Below, piece after piece: positions 9,099-17,089 of a stretch of 64,000 nucleotides of DNA; within the stretch, counting starts at the first letter, position 1, and each line of letters begins with the position of its first letter. Where the stretch lies: IMG/VR virus record IMGVR_UViG_3300044568_002024, positions 1-64,000 of that record; one strand, given 5' to 3'. Below the pieces are notes generated by a model, which was not told where the DNA came from, did no database searches, and saw only the letters and a program-made list of their open reading frames with translations. A program made the translations under genes and the position numbers. The DNA comes from a virus.

Positions 9099-9143
9099 AA
9101 AGAATAGTGTTATAGTTCTTTGACATAATTTAGGAGAAAAGTT

Positions 9144-9455
9144 ATGGAAAATTTTTTAATGCCATTTTTAATGGGTATATGTGCGGTTACAGTTGTGGCA
9201 CTAATCACAGTTGTAGTTGTGGGTATATTCCGAATTAACAGATTAACCAAAGAACTTGATAGAACCGTAAAAGAGATTGACAGTATTAAAAGGGTTATTG
9301 ATTCAAGGGTAGATTCACTTCGTTCAATTCTTGAAAAGGAAGACTTAAATCTTCATCAAAGAATTGACAATATGTTTACATACATAGATGGTCAAGATAG
9401 GGACTTGCATCAAAGAATTGACGAATTGGGTAGACAAAATACAATTAACAAATAA
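9144..9455 (+). CDS. small membrane-anchored coiled-coil protein
   Basis: 103 residues. A single hydrophobic segment at about residues 4-28 (MPFLMGICAVTVVALITVVV) is followed by a long charged helix of coiled-coil character. That helix holds two copies of a DLHQRID motif (near 70 and 88). The ATG follows taggagaaaa. This suggests a membrane-tethered oligomer with its body in the cytoplasm or periplasm. No family was recognised. Confidence 0.65.
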   Translation: MENFLMPFLMGICAVTVVALITVVVVGIFRINRLTKELDRTVKEIDSIKRVIDSRVDSLRSILEKEDLNLHQRIDNMFTYIDGQDRDLHQRIDELGRQNTINK

Positions 9456-9505
9456 TTATTATTAACACGGTTGAAGAACTATAACACTTACTATTTTTGA
9501 AAAAC

Positions 9506-10381
9506 ATGATTAAATTAAAAGATATATTATTAGAAGGTGGAAATTTATTTGCAGATGCAGTTGGTATAAAACAAAGTGAAGTTATGCCAACGGTCAAAAA
9601 AATAGAAACTGATATTTTGAAACCATTGGGATTGATTGGATTCGGAACTGATTGTTTCATATTAGGAAGTGCAGGGAAGAAACCTGCCGACCAATTATCC
9701 GGTGATTTAGATATTGGTATTTCTATGGATCAAATTGCTTCGGCCAATGAATTGAAATTGAGTGAGGTATTTAATTGGATGTCAGACAAATTAAGTGCCA
9801 TGGGATATGAAACAGAACCAATGCGTGGGTTTTCACAAATATCTATACCATACGAAATAGTCGGTAGAAATACCGGTGAACCAGTTCAAGTAGATTTTAT
9901 GTTATCGAATAATTTGAATTGGACACAATTTGTTTATTCGTCTCCAGATTATTCAAAGAGTGAATCAAAATATAAATCTGCGTATAGAAACTTTTTATTG
10001 GGTGCAGTTGTTGCTGCATTTGATTACAAAGTATTGAAGAAAACAGATAAAGATGTTCCGATTGAAATTCAAAAATATGTAATGAGACATGATAAAGGAA
10101 TTTTCAATCTGATAAAAAATTATTCTGGCAAAGGCGGTGGCGTAATTAAGTCCGGAAAAACAATAGCCGGAAGTGAGAGTTTTTTAACACAAACACCGGA
10201 AGAAATGGTGAATTTCTTTTTAGGTGATCAATATAGCCCTATGGATATTTCATCATTTGAAAAACTACATGATGTTGTTTTTAACAAACAGAGTAAAGTT
10301 TCAGGAATGAGAGAACTAATCCGTAAGTTTTTTATTCAAAATATAACCGATGCAAAATTACCGATACCGGAAATTGTATAG
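9506..10381 (+). CDS. nucleotidyltransferase-fold protein with capsid-targeting-like leader
   Basis: The ATG at 9506 gives MIKLKDILLEGG, the clearest example of the shared leader, with a canonical LLE processing site at residue 10. A TTG at 9497 is in frame but poorer. The 291-residue product then shows a polymerase-beta-type nucleotidyltransferase core: ILGSAGK, then SGDLDIGI with the paired aspartates, and a third acid in VQVDFML. Such enzymes transfer nucleotides to RNA, proteins or small molecules, as MNT toxins and antibiotic nucleotidyltransferases do. The substrate is unknown. With the leader, this may be an enzyme carried in the head and injected, by analogy with T4 Alt. Confidence 0.65.
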   Translation: MIKLKDILLEGGNLFADAVGIKQSEVMPTVKKIETDILKPLGLIGFGTDCFILGSAGKKPADQLSGDLDIGISMDQIASANELKLSEVFNWMSDKLSAMGYETEPMRGFSQISIPYEIVGRNTGEPVQVDFMLSNNLNWTQFVYSSPDYSKSESKYKSAYRNFLLGAVVAAFDYKVLKKTDKDVPIEIQKYVMRHDKGIFNLIKNYSGKGGGVIKSGKTIAGSESFLTQTPEEMVNFFLGDQYSPMDISSFEKLHDVVFNKQSKVSGMRELIRKFFIQNITDAKLPIPEIV

Positions 10382-10399
10382 GTTATCAAAGGAGGTTTT

Positions 10400-10579
10400 A
10401 TGTCAAAGCAAGAAATCTATGCACAACTGACAAATCTATTCAATGAGTTTACAGTTGCACACAATTCAACAAAAAAGAAAGATGCAGCGGCTGCTCGTAA
10501 GGCGGCAAGTGCAATCAAAAAGTTGATTACACCATACAATCAGGCATCTGTTGCCGAAGCAAAAGAAGCAAAATCTTAA
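10400..10579 (+). CDS. small lysine/alanine-rich, histone H1/Hc1-like protein
   Basis: A 59-residue protein starting at ATG 10400, directly after a strong aaaggagg. The middle is basic and alanine-rich (KKKDAAAARKAASAIKKLI) and it ends YNQASVAEAKEAKS. Length and pattern resemble the small Hc1/H1-like proteins of Bacteroidota and their phages, which bind DNA without sequence preference. A role in nucleoid or virion DNA binding is inferred. It sits 18 bases after the nucleotidyltransferase and is followed by a terminator. The strong ribosome site suggests high expression. Confidence 0.6.
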   Translation: MSKQEIYAQLTNLFNEFTVAHNSTKKKDAAAARKAASAIKKLITPYNQASVAEAKEAKS

Positions 10580-10583
10580 ACTT

Positions 10584-10609
10584 GGGTGATGGAAACATCA
10601 CCCTTTTTT
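10584..10609 (+). terminator. intrinsic terminator
   Basis: GGGTGAT (10584-10590) pairs with ATCACCC (10597-10603) across GGAAAC and is followed by six T. It closes the nucleotidyltransferase/histone-like unit. Confidence 0.9.
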
Positions 10610-10618
10610 GTTTATCCC

Positions 10619-10627
10619 ATATTTATA
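10619..10627 (+). promoter_or_regulatory. candidate late promoter motif ATATTTATA
   Basis: ATATTTATA, preceded by CCC, lies directly after a terminator and 47 bases before the next gene. The same motif stands before several other late-type genes in the sense orientation. Confidence 0.5.
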
Positions 10628-10674
10628 TTTACAATAGTATTTTTCACACAAAGGTAACTACATGGGATGGCGTA

Positions 10675-10878
10675 ATGTTAAGAGGAAGTGCAAGAAAATA
10701 CAAAGATGTGCTGGCAAAAGTATGTTTAATACTTGGGACTTTTTTCAATCCGCTTGGATTCGATGCGGCTTTTGCTTTAGTGACAAAACTTACAGAGAGT
10801 TACGTACTTACCGATATTATATTCTATTCGGTGGCGCTGTTCTTTTTTGGACTTTATTTTTTATTATCCCGTAAATAA
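10675..10878 (+). CDS. small two-segment membrane protein
   Basis: 67 residues from ATG 10675. After a basic N-terminus (RGSARKYKDVLAK) there are two hydrophobic segments, about 15-37 and 46-63, ending SRK, so both ends are probably cytoplasmic. A competing frame starts at ATG 10662 but its product is Cys/Arg/Lys-rich and not membrane-like. The hydrophobic frame was chosen because it gives a coherent small phage membrane protein. The start is uncertain by a few codons. Family and role are unknown. Confidence 0.55.
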   Translation: MLRGSARKYKDVLAKVCLILGTFFNPLGFDAAFALVTKLTESYVLTDIIFYSVALFFFGLYFLLSRK

Positions 10879-10890
10879 TTGGAGGAAATG

Positions 10891-11241
10891 ATGAGTATTT
10901 CATCTAGAAAACAACTTTTAGAAGAAGCAGGTAAAGTATTGAAAATGATTCGTGAAGTAGACGAGGGATTAGACAAGAAAGTAAAATCTGCACTTAAAAA
11001 AATTGAAACTGCAATCGAAGAGAAAGGAGATAAAACACAAGCTCTTATAGAACTTGCCAAACTTCTTGGTGAAAAAAAATGTGTTACTAAATTAGAAGCC
11101 ATAAAAGAAATTGAAAAGGCAGAGGAAGGGACTCCATATTTTATAGATCAATATAAAAAAGAAGTTGAAAAATGTTTAATGGATATTGCTAGAGAAAAAT
11201 TTGATTCAGATGAATATGGTGCTGTTATCAGTGCTATCTGA
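10891..11241 (+). CDS. small helical protein with LLEE leader, possible cargo
   Basis: A strong ggagg five bases before ATG 10891 sets the start; ATG 10888 is too close to it. The 116-residue product opens MSISSRKQLLEEAGK, which has a T4-protease-like LEE site near residue 11. The rest is helical and charged. The same opening, (I/L)(I/L)EEA(A/G)KVL, is seen in the protein at 44751, so the two may share a leader. No known domain was recognised. It lies between a membrane protein and the 839-residue protein. Confidence 0.6.
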   Translation: MSISSRKQLLEEAGKVLKMIREVDEGLDKKVKSALKKIETAIEEKGDKTQALIELAKLLGEKKCVTKLEAIKEIEKAEEGTPYFIDQYKKEVEKCLMDIAREKFDSDEYGAVISAI

Positions 11242-11273
11242 TTTTTTTATTGTTATGTGAGTAATTTTATATT

Positions 11274-13793
11274 ATGAATATCCTAAATTTATTAACGGAA
11301 TGGTCTAAATCAAAACCTTTTTTATCCGATTTGCTTAATCGAAATAGTGATTGGAAAGATGTTTTATTTCTTGGTTCAAGATCAATAGGTCCAAGATGGT
11401 TAAATGAAGAAGGTGCTGCAAAAGAAGAAGCAGCAATTCTTGAAGCTGCGGGACCTATACCATTTGGAACAAAAGCTGTTCCAATACTATACCCTTGTTA
11501 TGCTACTAAATGGGAAACATTTGAAGGTAATAAATTTTATTTTGACGATACTCCAATAGATTTGCCTAAAAACGGTAAATGGAAATATAGATTACCAGTT
11601 ACTTATGATTTAGCTAAAAAAACGTTTCAAGCAAATTCTATTGATACCATTTACCCAAATGTAAGTAATATAAAAATAGAGGATAGATCAAAAGGTGGAT
11701 TCAGAGAAACCGATCACTATTTTGTTAGATCAAATGGAGAAGTTTGGATAAAGGGTAATACTCCATATTTGAATTTGGCTATAACTGTTAATTGGAAAAA
11801 CGATTCAGGCGGTTCAAACTCAACTCGTATAGAAATACCACCAGAAGATTTTATATTAAATGGTAAATTGATTTCTGTATCTGATAGAAAAGTTAGAGTT
11901 CCATATCGTCCTTGCTATGAAGGTTTTGAAAATTTATATGAAATAAAAGACTATGTAGTAACATTTAATAGAAAAGTATGTCATTCTTCATATGACACAA
12001 ATGATGCTATTGATTCGGTTCTAATGAACGGACCATCAAATCCCGCACCTCCTAGATTTAATCCAGATGGAACACTAGCACCTTGGTCAGAATTTGCAAC
12101 TTTCAAAGAAGGTATTTTTGCATACACACGTGATTATACAGAAGAAACTGTTGAACAAACCGTAATTGATGACAGAGGGAATCCAACTGGACAAAAAAGT
12201 ATAGGATATGAAATAGTAGAAGCTGGTGCTAGTCTTAAATATATTGGTGGAAAGACTTGGGGTGAGGCGTTCAAAAAAGTAAATAAAGATACTGGATTGC
12301 CTCTAAATGGATATACTCAAAATGCATATGAACCAGAAGAAGATGCTTTATATTATTTATCTGCTAGTATAGAAACCAGAACAACAACGATAAAAGAATA
12401 TACCAATCAAACTCGTTTTTCCGATTTGTTGAATTGTGAATGTATCGAGTTAAACATAATAACACCACCAACTATTAACAGATTTTTGACACCAGATTGT
12501 GATTGTACTGTTACAGTAAGTGAAGAAATTTATATTATCTGTCCTGATCAATTTACAACTAAAGCATACAATGAATATCTAAATGGAAGACAGACTCCGC
12601 CTGAAATAGATGATTTGATTGATCCAAATGATCCATTGGCAATAGAGCCGACTTATAGAAGAATAATAACTGCAGATCCATGTGAGTTTGGGGATGATTC
12701 TAGTAGAGTATGGCAAAGATTTGCATCCAGAGACATTAGAGATATTGTTAAAAATGAAATTGATGGATTATTTGATGGTCAAGAAACAATAGATTGTTAT
12801 TCTACTGGTTCAACTCAAAATGAGTTAAGTAAGGCATATTACTATGATGTTACTAAATGTGATATATGTGAGGTTAGTAAATCATATTTTTCAGTTTCAT
12901 TCGGTCATTATGCTGGTTCTGGATCTTTGTTTGAATCATTTGAGGATGAAGATTCTCCATCTAGATCAATTTTTAGTCAATATAGACTGAAGGCACTTGA
13001 TGATTTTTCCGAAAACTTTACATATTACAATAATGGATCAATCAATACATCTAACATGATTTATGTTATGACTTTCAATCGAAATTCTATAAAAGATAGA
13101 ATAGATCCTGGAAATTTTCAAATCAATCTTTCTGAATTAAACGGAACATCATATTCAAACATTTTTTATACGGGAAGTAATGTTCAAGTTAGTTCATCAA
13201 ATAAAATACTTTCTCTTATAGATAATTCCGGTGACTTAACTGACATGAGTTCTTGTTCTGAATTGAATGCAATGTATTCTTTTGATATTGTTAGTGGTTC
13301 ATTAACATCTGGAATACATTCATCTGGAGTTGGTAATGTATCTTCAAATCCAAATCTAACAACTTATGGTAAAGTTTATCCAAATTTGGGCGTTATAGTT
13401 TTGGATGCTGATATGTTAAATTCAGAATTGAATTTTAACACGGTTACTGGTAGTAATATAAATGGGGATAATCACTATAAACTTTTTACATCATTGAGTG
13501 GATCTGCTGCTTTAGGGCAACCAAGTAAATTTAGAAATTCAAGACAAAGAAATATAAAAAATTACTCTGTTAGAATTGCTCCCGTTGAATGTAATGTTTC
13601 AAATAATCCAACATATTTGAAAGAATACGGTAGATTAAAATACGCCTGTTTCATAGAAAATCCAGTTACATACATAACAACAGTTGGTCTTTACAATAGT
13701 GCCAAAGAGTTACTTGCTATTGCAAAATTAAGTAAGCCAATTAAAAAAACAAAAGATGATACTGTTGATATAAAAATTAGACTCGGTTTGTAA
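11274..13793 (+). CDS. large protein of unknown function, probable virion structural protein
   Basis: 839 residues, among the longest genes in the window. The N-terminus MNILNLLTEWS has an LTE site like the cargo leaders. The rest is rich in Ser, Asn, Asp and aromatic residues with many short strands. It has clustered cysteines (CDCTVTV near residue 400, CDICEV near 530) and a Gly/Ser-rich C-terminal half. This composition is typical of beta-rich tail, baseplate or decoration proteins. No domain was recognised. The start ATG has no clear ribosome site. The position, beside small membrane and cargo-like proteins and away from other structural genes, is unusual. Confidence 0.55.
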   Translation: MNILNLLTEWSKSKPFLSDLLNRNSDWKDVLFLGSRSIGPRWLNEEGAAKEEAAILEAAGPIPFGTKAVPILYPCYATKWETFEGNKFYFDDTPIDLPKNGKWKYRLPVTYDLAKKTFQANSIDTIYPNVSNIKIEDRSKGGFRETDHYFVRSNGEVWIKGNTPYLNLAITVNWKNDSGGSNSTRIEIPPEDFILNGKLISVSDRKVRVPYRPCYEGFENLYEIKDYVVTFNRKVCHSSYDTNDAIDSVLMNGPSNPAPPRFNPDGTLAPWSEFATFKEGIFAYTRDYTEETVEQTVIDDRGNPTGQKSIGYEIVEAGASLKYIGGKTWGEAFKKVNKDTGLPLNGYTQNAYEPEEDALYYLSASIETRTTTIKEYTNQTRFSDLLNCECIELNIITPPTINRFLTPDCDCTVTVSEEIYIICPDQFTTKAYNEYLNGRQTPPEIDDLIDPNDPLAIEPTYRRIITADPCEFGDDSSRVWQRFASRDIRDIVKNEIDGLFDGQETIDCYSTGSTQNELSKAYYYDVTKCDICEVSKSYFSVSFGHYAGSGSLFESFEDEDSPSRSIFSQYRLKALDDFSENFTYYNNGSINTSNMIYVMTFNRNSIKDRIDPGNFQINLSELNGTSYSNIFYTGSNVQVSSSNKILSLIDNSGDLTDMSSCSELNAMYSFDIVSGSLTSGIHSSGVGNVSSNPNLTTYGKVYPNLGVIVLDADMLNSELNFNTVTGSNINGDNHYKLFTSLSGSAALGQPSKFRNSRQRNIKNYSVRIAPVECNVSNNPTYLKEYGRLKYACFIENPVTYITTVGLYNSAKELLAIAKLSKPIKKTKDDTVDIKIRLGL

Positions 13794-13800
13794 AAAAAAA

Positions 13801-13832
13801 TTTGCTTATTTGGTTAAATTTTCTTATATTTG
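13801..13832 (+). promoter_or_regulatory. Bacteroidota-type promoter for the thioredoxin-dUTPase unit
   Basis: TTTG (13801-13804), 20 bases, then a perfect TATATTTG (13825-13832). It drives the acidic protein, thioredoxin, PLP enzyme and dUTPase genes. Confidence 0.75.
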
Positions 13833-13864
13833 ATTATGATGTTAAACAAAATTGAGGTTTCATT

Positions 13865-14257
13865 GTGACCAATCAAGAAGTATACGATATTGGTAAAAAA
13901 CTAGAATCATTTAATTACATAAATCAATATGATTTGGATAATTACTACATAGGTTATTTGATTCAAGTTGAAAATACAATCTATCAAGTTATCGTAAATC
14001 AACATAATTTGTTAATTGATCCATACGAAGAAGCAGAGGTATTTAGATCATTTGGATTAGATGGTGGTAAATCTCTTGTCAATGGTATAAACGCACATTT
14101 TCCTTTTCCAAATGATGATGATGATGAATCAAAACACGATCTTAATGTTGATCCTTTTGAACTGATTTCAAAATTCGATGAGAATGGGGATGAGATAAAA
14201 GATACATCGGCAAATAAAATGAATGTGAATTTAACAGATTTTAATAAACCTTGGTAA
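13865..14257 (+). CDS. acidic protein of unknown function
   Basis: 130 residues from a GTG start after ttgaggtttcatt; the ATGs near 13838 lead to an early stop, which supports the GTG. It is acidic, with an aspartate cluster NDDDDESKHD near residues 79-88. It is the first gene after the promoter and is 3 bases from thioredoxin. No family was recognised. Confidence 0.55.
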   Translation: MTNQEVYDIGKKLESFNYINQYDLDNYYIGYLIQVENTIYQVIVNQHNLLIDPYEEAEVFRSFGLDGGKSLVNGINAHFPFPNDDDDESKHDLNVDPFELISKFDENGDEIKDTSANKMNVNLTDFNKPW

Positions 14258-14260
14258 GTT

Positions 14261-14518
14261 ATGATTACAATTAAACATTTCACTGCATCGTGGTGTCAGC
14301 CATGTAAGCAACTGTCTCCTATTATGAGAGAGTTGAGTTCCCAAAATCCAACAGTTGGCTATCAAGTAATTGATATTGATAACAACTCTCATGTTGCACA
14401 ACAATATGGTGTTCGTGCAGTTCCAACAATAGTTTTTGAGAAGCACGGTTCTGTTGTTCAAACAGTTGTTGGTGTCCAACCAAAATCATATTATCAAAAT
14501 CTTATCAATAGTCTGTAA
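14261..14518 (+). CDS. thioredoxin
   Basis: An 85-residue minimal thioredoxin with active site WCQPC (W11-C15) and cis-proline motif VPTIV near 60. It is shorter than cellular thioredoxins (about 105) and close in size to phage glutaredoxin/thioredoxins such as T4 NrdC. It would reduce the CX4C tail of the class II reductase encoded at 7245. No phage thioredoxin reductase was seen, so host enzymes probably recycle it. Eight bases separate it from the PLP enzyme. Confidence 0.85.
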   Translation: MITIKHFTASWCQPCKQLSPIMRELSSQNPTVGYQVIDIDNNSHVAQQYGVRAVPTIVFEKHGSVVQTVVGVQPKSYYQNLINSL

Positions 14519-14526
14519 GGTGATTC

Positions 14527-15276
14527 ATGTCAGACTTCTTTCAGTATGATACGAAAGATGTCACAATAACTTTACCTGATGTTGTCATTGAAAGACATGA
14601 AAACATTTGGGTAGTCCGTGATGACTTACTTCCTGGTGGAACAAAAAGAAGATTTTTATATCGTTATCTTCAATCGCAATCTCATGTGAGAGAATGGGTA
14701 TATGCATCACCGAGAGTTGGCTATGCTCAAGTTGCACTTGCTTATGTTTGTAAAGACTTGGGATTGAAAGCAACCGTTATCATTCCGAAAGGAAAACATC
14801 TACCATTAACAGACGAAGCAATCTCTATCGGTGCAAACATTATAGAAGTTCCAATGGGATTTCTTACACACATTCAACACGTTGCTAAAAAGTATGCAGT
14901 AGAAACTCCTGGCTCACAATTACTTCCGTTTGGTCTTGACCATCCTGTTGTTATAGATGAAGTTGCTAGAATTGCAAGTTCACTACCGATACAACCGAAA
15001 GAAATTTGGTCATGTATAAGTTCAGGTGTTCTTTCAAGAGGTTTGCAGAAGGCGTGGCCAAATGCAAAAGTATATGGTGTCAGAGTTGGTCACAACACTA
15101 CTGATAGAGAAAAAGGTAGGGCAGAGATTTTCATATCGAAGTATAAATTCACACAAAAATGTAAACCCGCAGAGAAACCACCGTTTCCATCTTCGGATTA
15201 TTACGATTCAAAAGTTTGGTCATTTATTAAAGAACGGGCATCAGATGATGCTTTATTTTGGAATGTAGGAGGATAA
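14527..15276 (+). CDS. PLP-dependent fold-type II enzyme (ACC deaminase/cysteine desulfhydrase-like)
   Basis: 249 residues. DDLLPGGTKRRFL near 32-44 matches the REDLxxxxNKxRKL block of ACC deaminase/D-cysteine desulfhydrase, with K40 as the likely PLP lysine. The segment with ATVIIPKGKH fits the substrate-domain strand, and SSGVLSRGLQ fits the Gly-rich phosphate loop (usually SGGTxAGL). It is shorter than the usual 320-340 residues. It ends NVGG just before dUTPase. A nearby phage role could be sulfur or amino-acid handling, but the substrate is not visible. Host-acquired origin is possible. Confidence 0.65.
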   Translation: MSDFFQYDTKDVTITLPDVVIERHENIWVVRDDLLPGGTKRRFLYRYLQSQSHVREWVYASPRVGYAQVALAYVCKDLGLKATVIIPKGKHLPLTDEAISIGANIIEVPMGFLTHIQHVAKKYAVETPGSQLLPFGLDHPVVIDEVARIASSLPIQPKEIWSCISSGVLSRGLQKAWPNAKVYGVRVGHNTTDREKGRAEIFISKYKFTQKCKPAEKPPFPSSDYYDSKVWSFIKERASDDALFWNVGG

Positions 15277-15277
15277 A

Positions 15278-15778
15278 ATGAGTTTAGTTGGCAAATGGTT
15301 TCCCAATTACAAATTAAATTACACAAATGATTTGGATTTAACAGTAAAATTTCGTAAATTAGTTCCTGAAGCAGTAACACCGGAGTATGCTCAAAACGGT
15401 GATGCTGGTTTAGATTTAACTGCAACATCATTTAGATTTACTGATACATTCATGGAATACGGAACAGGTATTGCTGTAGAAATTCCAAGTGGTCATGTTG
15501 GTCTTCTGTTTCCGAGAAGTTCAATCACAAAGGCACCATCTGGTGTTTCATTGAAAAATTCAGTTGGAGTTATTGATTCAAATTATCGTGGTGAGATACT
15601 CGTTAGATTTGAAAAACCAACACATGAAACTTATGTTGAAAATCATATTCCAGTTGTTGGTGACAAAGTTGCTCAGTTGATAATTCTGCCATACCCAAAG
15701 GTTTATTTTGAAGAAGTTCAAGAATTGTCTGATACTAATAGAGGTAACGGTGGATTTGGTTCAACGGATAAAAAATGA
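15278..15778 (+). CDS. dut: dUTPase
   Basis: A trimeric-type dUTP pyrophosphatase of 166 residues that hydrolyses dUTP to dUMP, keeping uracil out of DNA and supplying thymidylate synthesis. All five motifs are visible: I NGDAGLDL, II PRSSITKAPSG, III SVGVIDSNYRGEI, IV GDKVAQLIILP and V RGNGGFGST. An N-terminal extension of about 35 residues is longer than usual. It lies one base after the PLP enzyme and is the last gene of the thioredoxin unit. Confidence 0.93.
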   Translation: MSLVGKWFPNYKLNYTNDLDLTVKFRKLVPEAVTPEYAQNGDAGLDLTATSFRFTDTFMEYGTGIAVEIPSGHVGLLFPRSSITKAPSGVSLKNSVGVIDSNYRGEILVRFEKPTHETYVENHIPVVGDKVAQLIILPYPKVYFEEVQELSDTNRGNGGFGSTDKK

Positions 15779-15783
15779 TTTGT

Positions 15784-15792
15784 ATATTTATA
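15784..15792 (+). promoter_or_regulatory. candidate late promoter motif ATATTTATA
   Basis: ATATTTATA in the sense orientation, 30 bases before the ATG at 15823, which has its own ribosome site (agagagaaa). It separates the nucleotide-metabolism unit from a cargo-like gene. Confidence 0.5.
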
Positions 15793-15822
15793 GTAAACTG
15801 ATTTTCATAACAGAGAGAAATT

Positions 15823-16470
15823 ATGGCAAAGTTAAAACATCTATTACCCGATAAACAATTAAATGAGAGTGGTCTTGCTCGTTTAGCAAAACATATGTCT
15901 GAACATGACTGTGGAACAATAACTGCATTCCGTTCAAAAGAGGGATGTGCGGGTCCAGAAGACAAATCATATACAAAGGCAGATAATCAAAAAAGAAATA
16001 AACAACTTTATGCAAATCTTCAAATGTTAGGATATGCCGCTACTGCCGTTCATGGTGCATACATTGAAAACTATGGAACGCCAGATGCAAAGGAAGTTAG
16101 AGAAAATGTATATTTCGTTGTTGATATTCGTGATAAAGGATCTTTGCGCAATGATCTTGAAAATCTTGGTAACAAGTATCAACAAGATTCTGTATTGTTT
16201 ATACCAAAAGGTGGCGAAGGATCAATCTTAATCGGAACAAATGATTGTAAAAATTCTTATCCTGGATTTGGTAGAGAAATGAAATTCAGAGATAGAAAGA
16301 TGGGGCAAGGTGGGGAATTTATGACAAAGATTTCAGGCAGGCCTTTCATGTTTGAAAGTAATTTGCTAGAAACAGTTATAGATGATAACTACTTTCAACA
16401 TGCAAATATAATGGGTAAGTGGGCAACCAAGACTATTGCAAAGGGCGATTGGAAAGATATTGATATTTAA
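15823..16470 (+). CDS. DUF3293-like protein
   Basis: 215 residues. TITAFRSKEG, then NQKRNKQLYANLQMLGY with a later ENVYFVVDI and KYQQDSVLFIP resembles DUF3293 proteins (TAFNP...NxxRNxxLxxxLxxxG...QxAVLW). That family's function is unknown. The N-terminus MAKLKHLLPDKQLNESG has an LNE site near residue 15, compatible with head-protease removal but less like the core leader. It stands behind its own ATATTTATA motif, which supports late expression. It is followed by two small genes. Confidence 0.55.
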   Translation: MAKLKHLLPDKQLNESGLARLAKHMSEHDCGTITAFRSKEGCAGPEDKSYTKADNQKRNKQLYANLQMLGYAATAVHGAYIENYGTPDAKEVRENVYFVVDIRDKGSLRNDLENLGNKYQQDSVLFIPKGGEGSILIGTNDCKNSYPGFGREMKFRDRKMGQGGEFMTKISGRPFMFESNLLETVIDDNYFQHANIMGKWATKTIAKGDWKDIDI

Positions 16471-16491
16471 TGTTTAACTAAAAGGTTTACT

Positions 16492-16776
16492 ATGAGCCGG
16501 TCATATAGAAAAAATTCAATAATAGGCAATACGGGTTCATCTGAAAAATACGATAAAGTTCATGCTCACAGAAAGAGTAGGAAACAAATAAAGGATCATA
16601 TTGCAGCAACTCATGGTGATTTAGATTCATTACAAGAAATTCTAATGCCAATAGAAGATGAAGTATCTGATAATTGGACATCTTCAAAGGATGGTAAAAC
16701 TTATTGGGATATAAATGAAAATGAAAATGATTCAGATTGGTTAAAAGATTTTAAGAAAAAACTTATGAGGAAATGA
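16492..16776 (+). CDS. small basic-start protein, MSRSYRKN family
   Basis: 94 residues beginning MSRSYRKNSIIGNTG, an opening seen in many small uncharacterised phage proteins (MSRSYKK type). The first 45 residues are strongly basic and the rest acidic, ending DWLKDFKKKLMRK. The stop overlaps the next start (ATGA). No function is known. Confidence 0.55.
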   Translation: MSRSYRKNSIIGNTGSSEKYDKVHAHRKSRKQIKDHIAATHGDLDSLQEILMPIEDEVSDNWTSSKDGKTYWDINENENDSDWLKDFKKKLMRK

Positions 16777-17078
16777 TTGTTATGGATTTTATTATGGTTG
16801 AACCTGTTAGAAACAAATTAAGTGCATTTCATTTTGATGGTAGTGAAAAATCTGCAAACGAAGCGCTTGATAAATGGGATTGTATCATCGGAAGAAGTGA
16901 GAATTTTGATAACAAATATGTAATAACATTTTCATCTAGTAAACAATGTTTTCCTAATGGATATATTGTTCTTGAAAATCAGGAACCAACTCCATATACA
17001 CAAGATGAATTTATTAAGAAATATCAAATAGTATACAATCTTAGAGACCGTGTGGGGAATTTTTATACAACAGATTAA
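16773..17078 (+). CDS. small protein of unknown function
   Basis: 101 residues from ATG 16773, which overlaps the previous stop; ATG 16782 is an alternative. Mixed alpha/beta composition with no membrane segment. No family was recognised. It precedes the first methyltransferase by 11 bases, so it is probably in the same operon. Confidence 0.5.
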   Translation: MIVMDFIMVEPVRNKLSAFHFDGSEKSANEALDKWDCIIGRSENFDNKYVITFSSSKQCFPNGYIVLENQEPTPYTQDEFIKKYQIVYNLRDRVGNFYTTD

Positions 17079-17089
17079 AATGGTGTTTC

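Noticed and set aside
9126-9133. TAATTTAG as a promoter for the 9144 gene
   Set aside because: No TTTG at the right distance and only ten bases to the ATG.
9471-9499. TTG-N18-TATTTTTG as a promoter for the nucleotidyltransferase
   Set aside because: It would give an almost leaderless transcript and the -33 box is incomplete; kept only as a possibility.
10662-10874. Alternative frame for the small membrane protein
   Set aside because: Its product is rich in Cys/Arg/Lys and looks like a shifted reading of the hydrophobic frame that ends at 10878.
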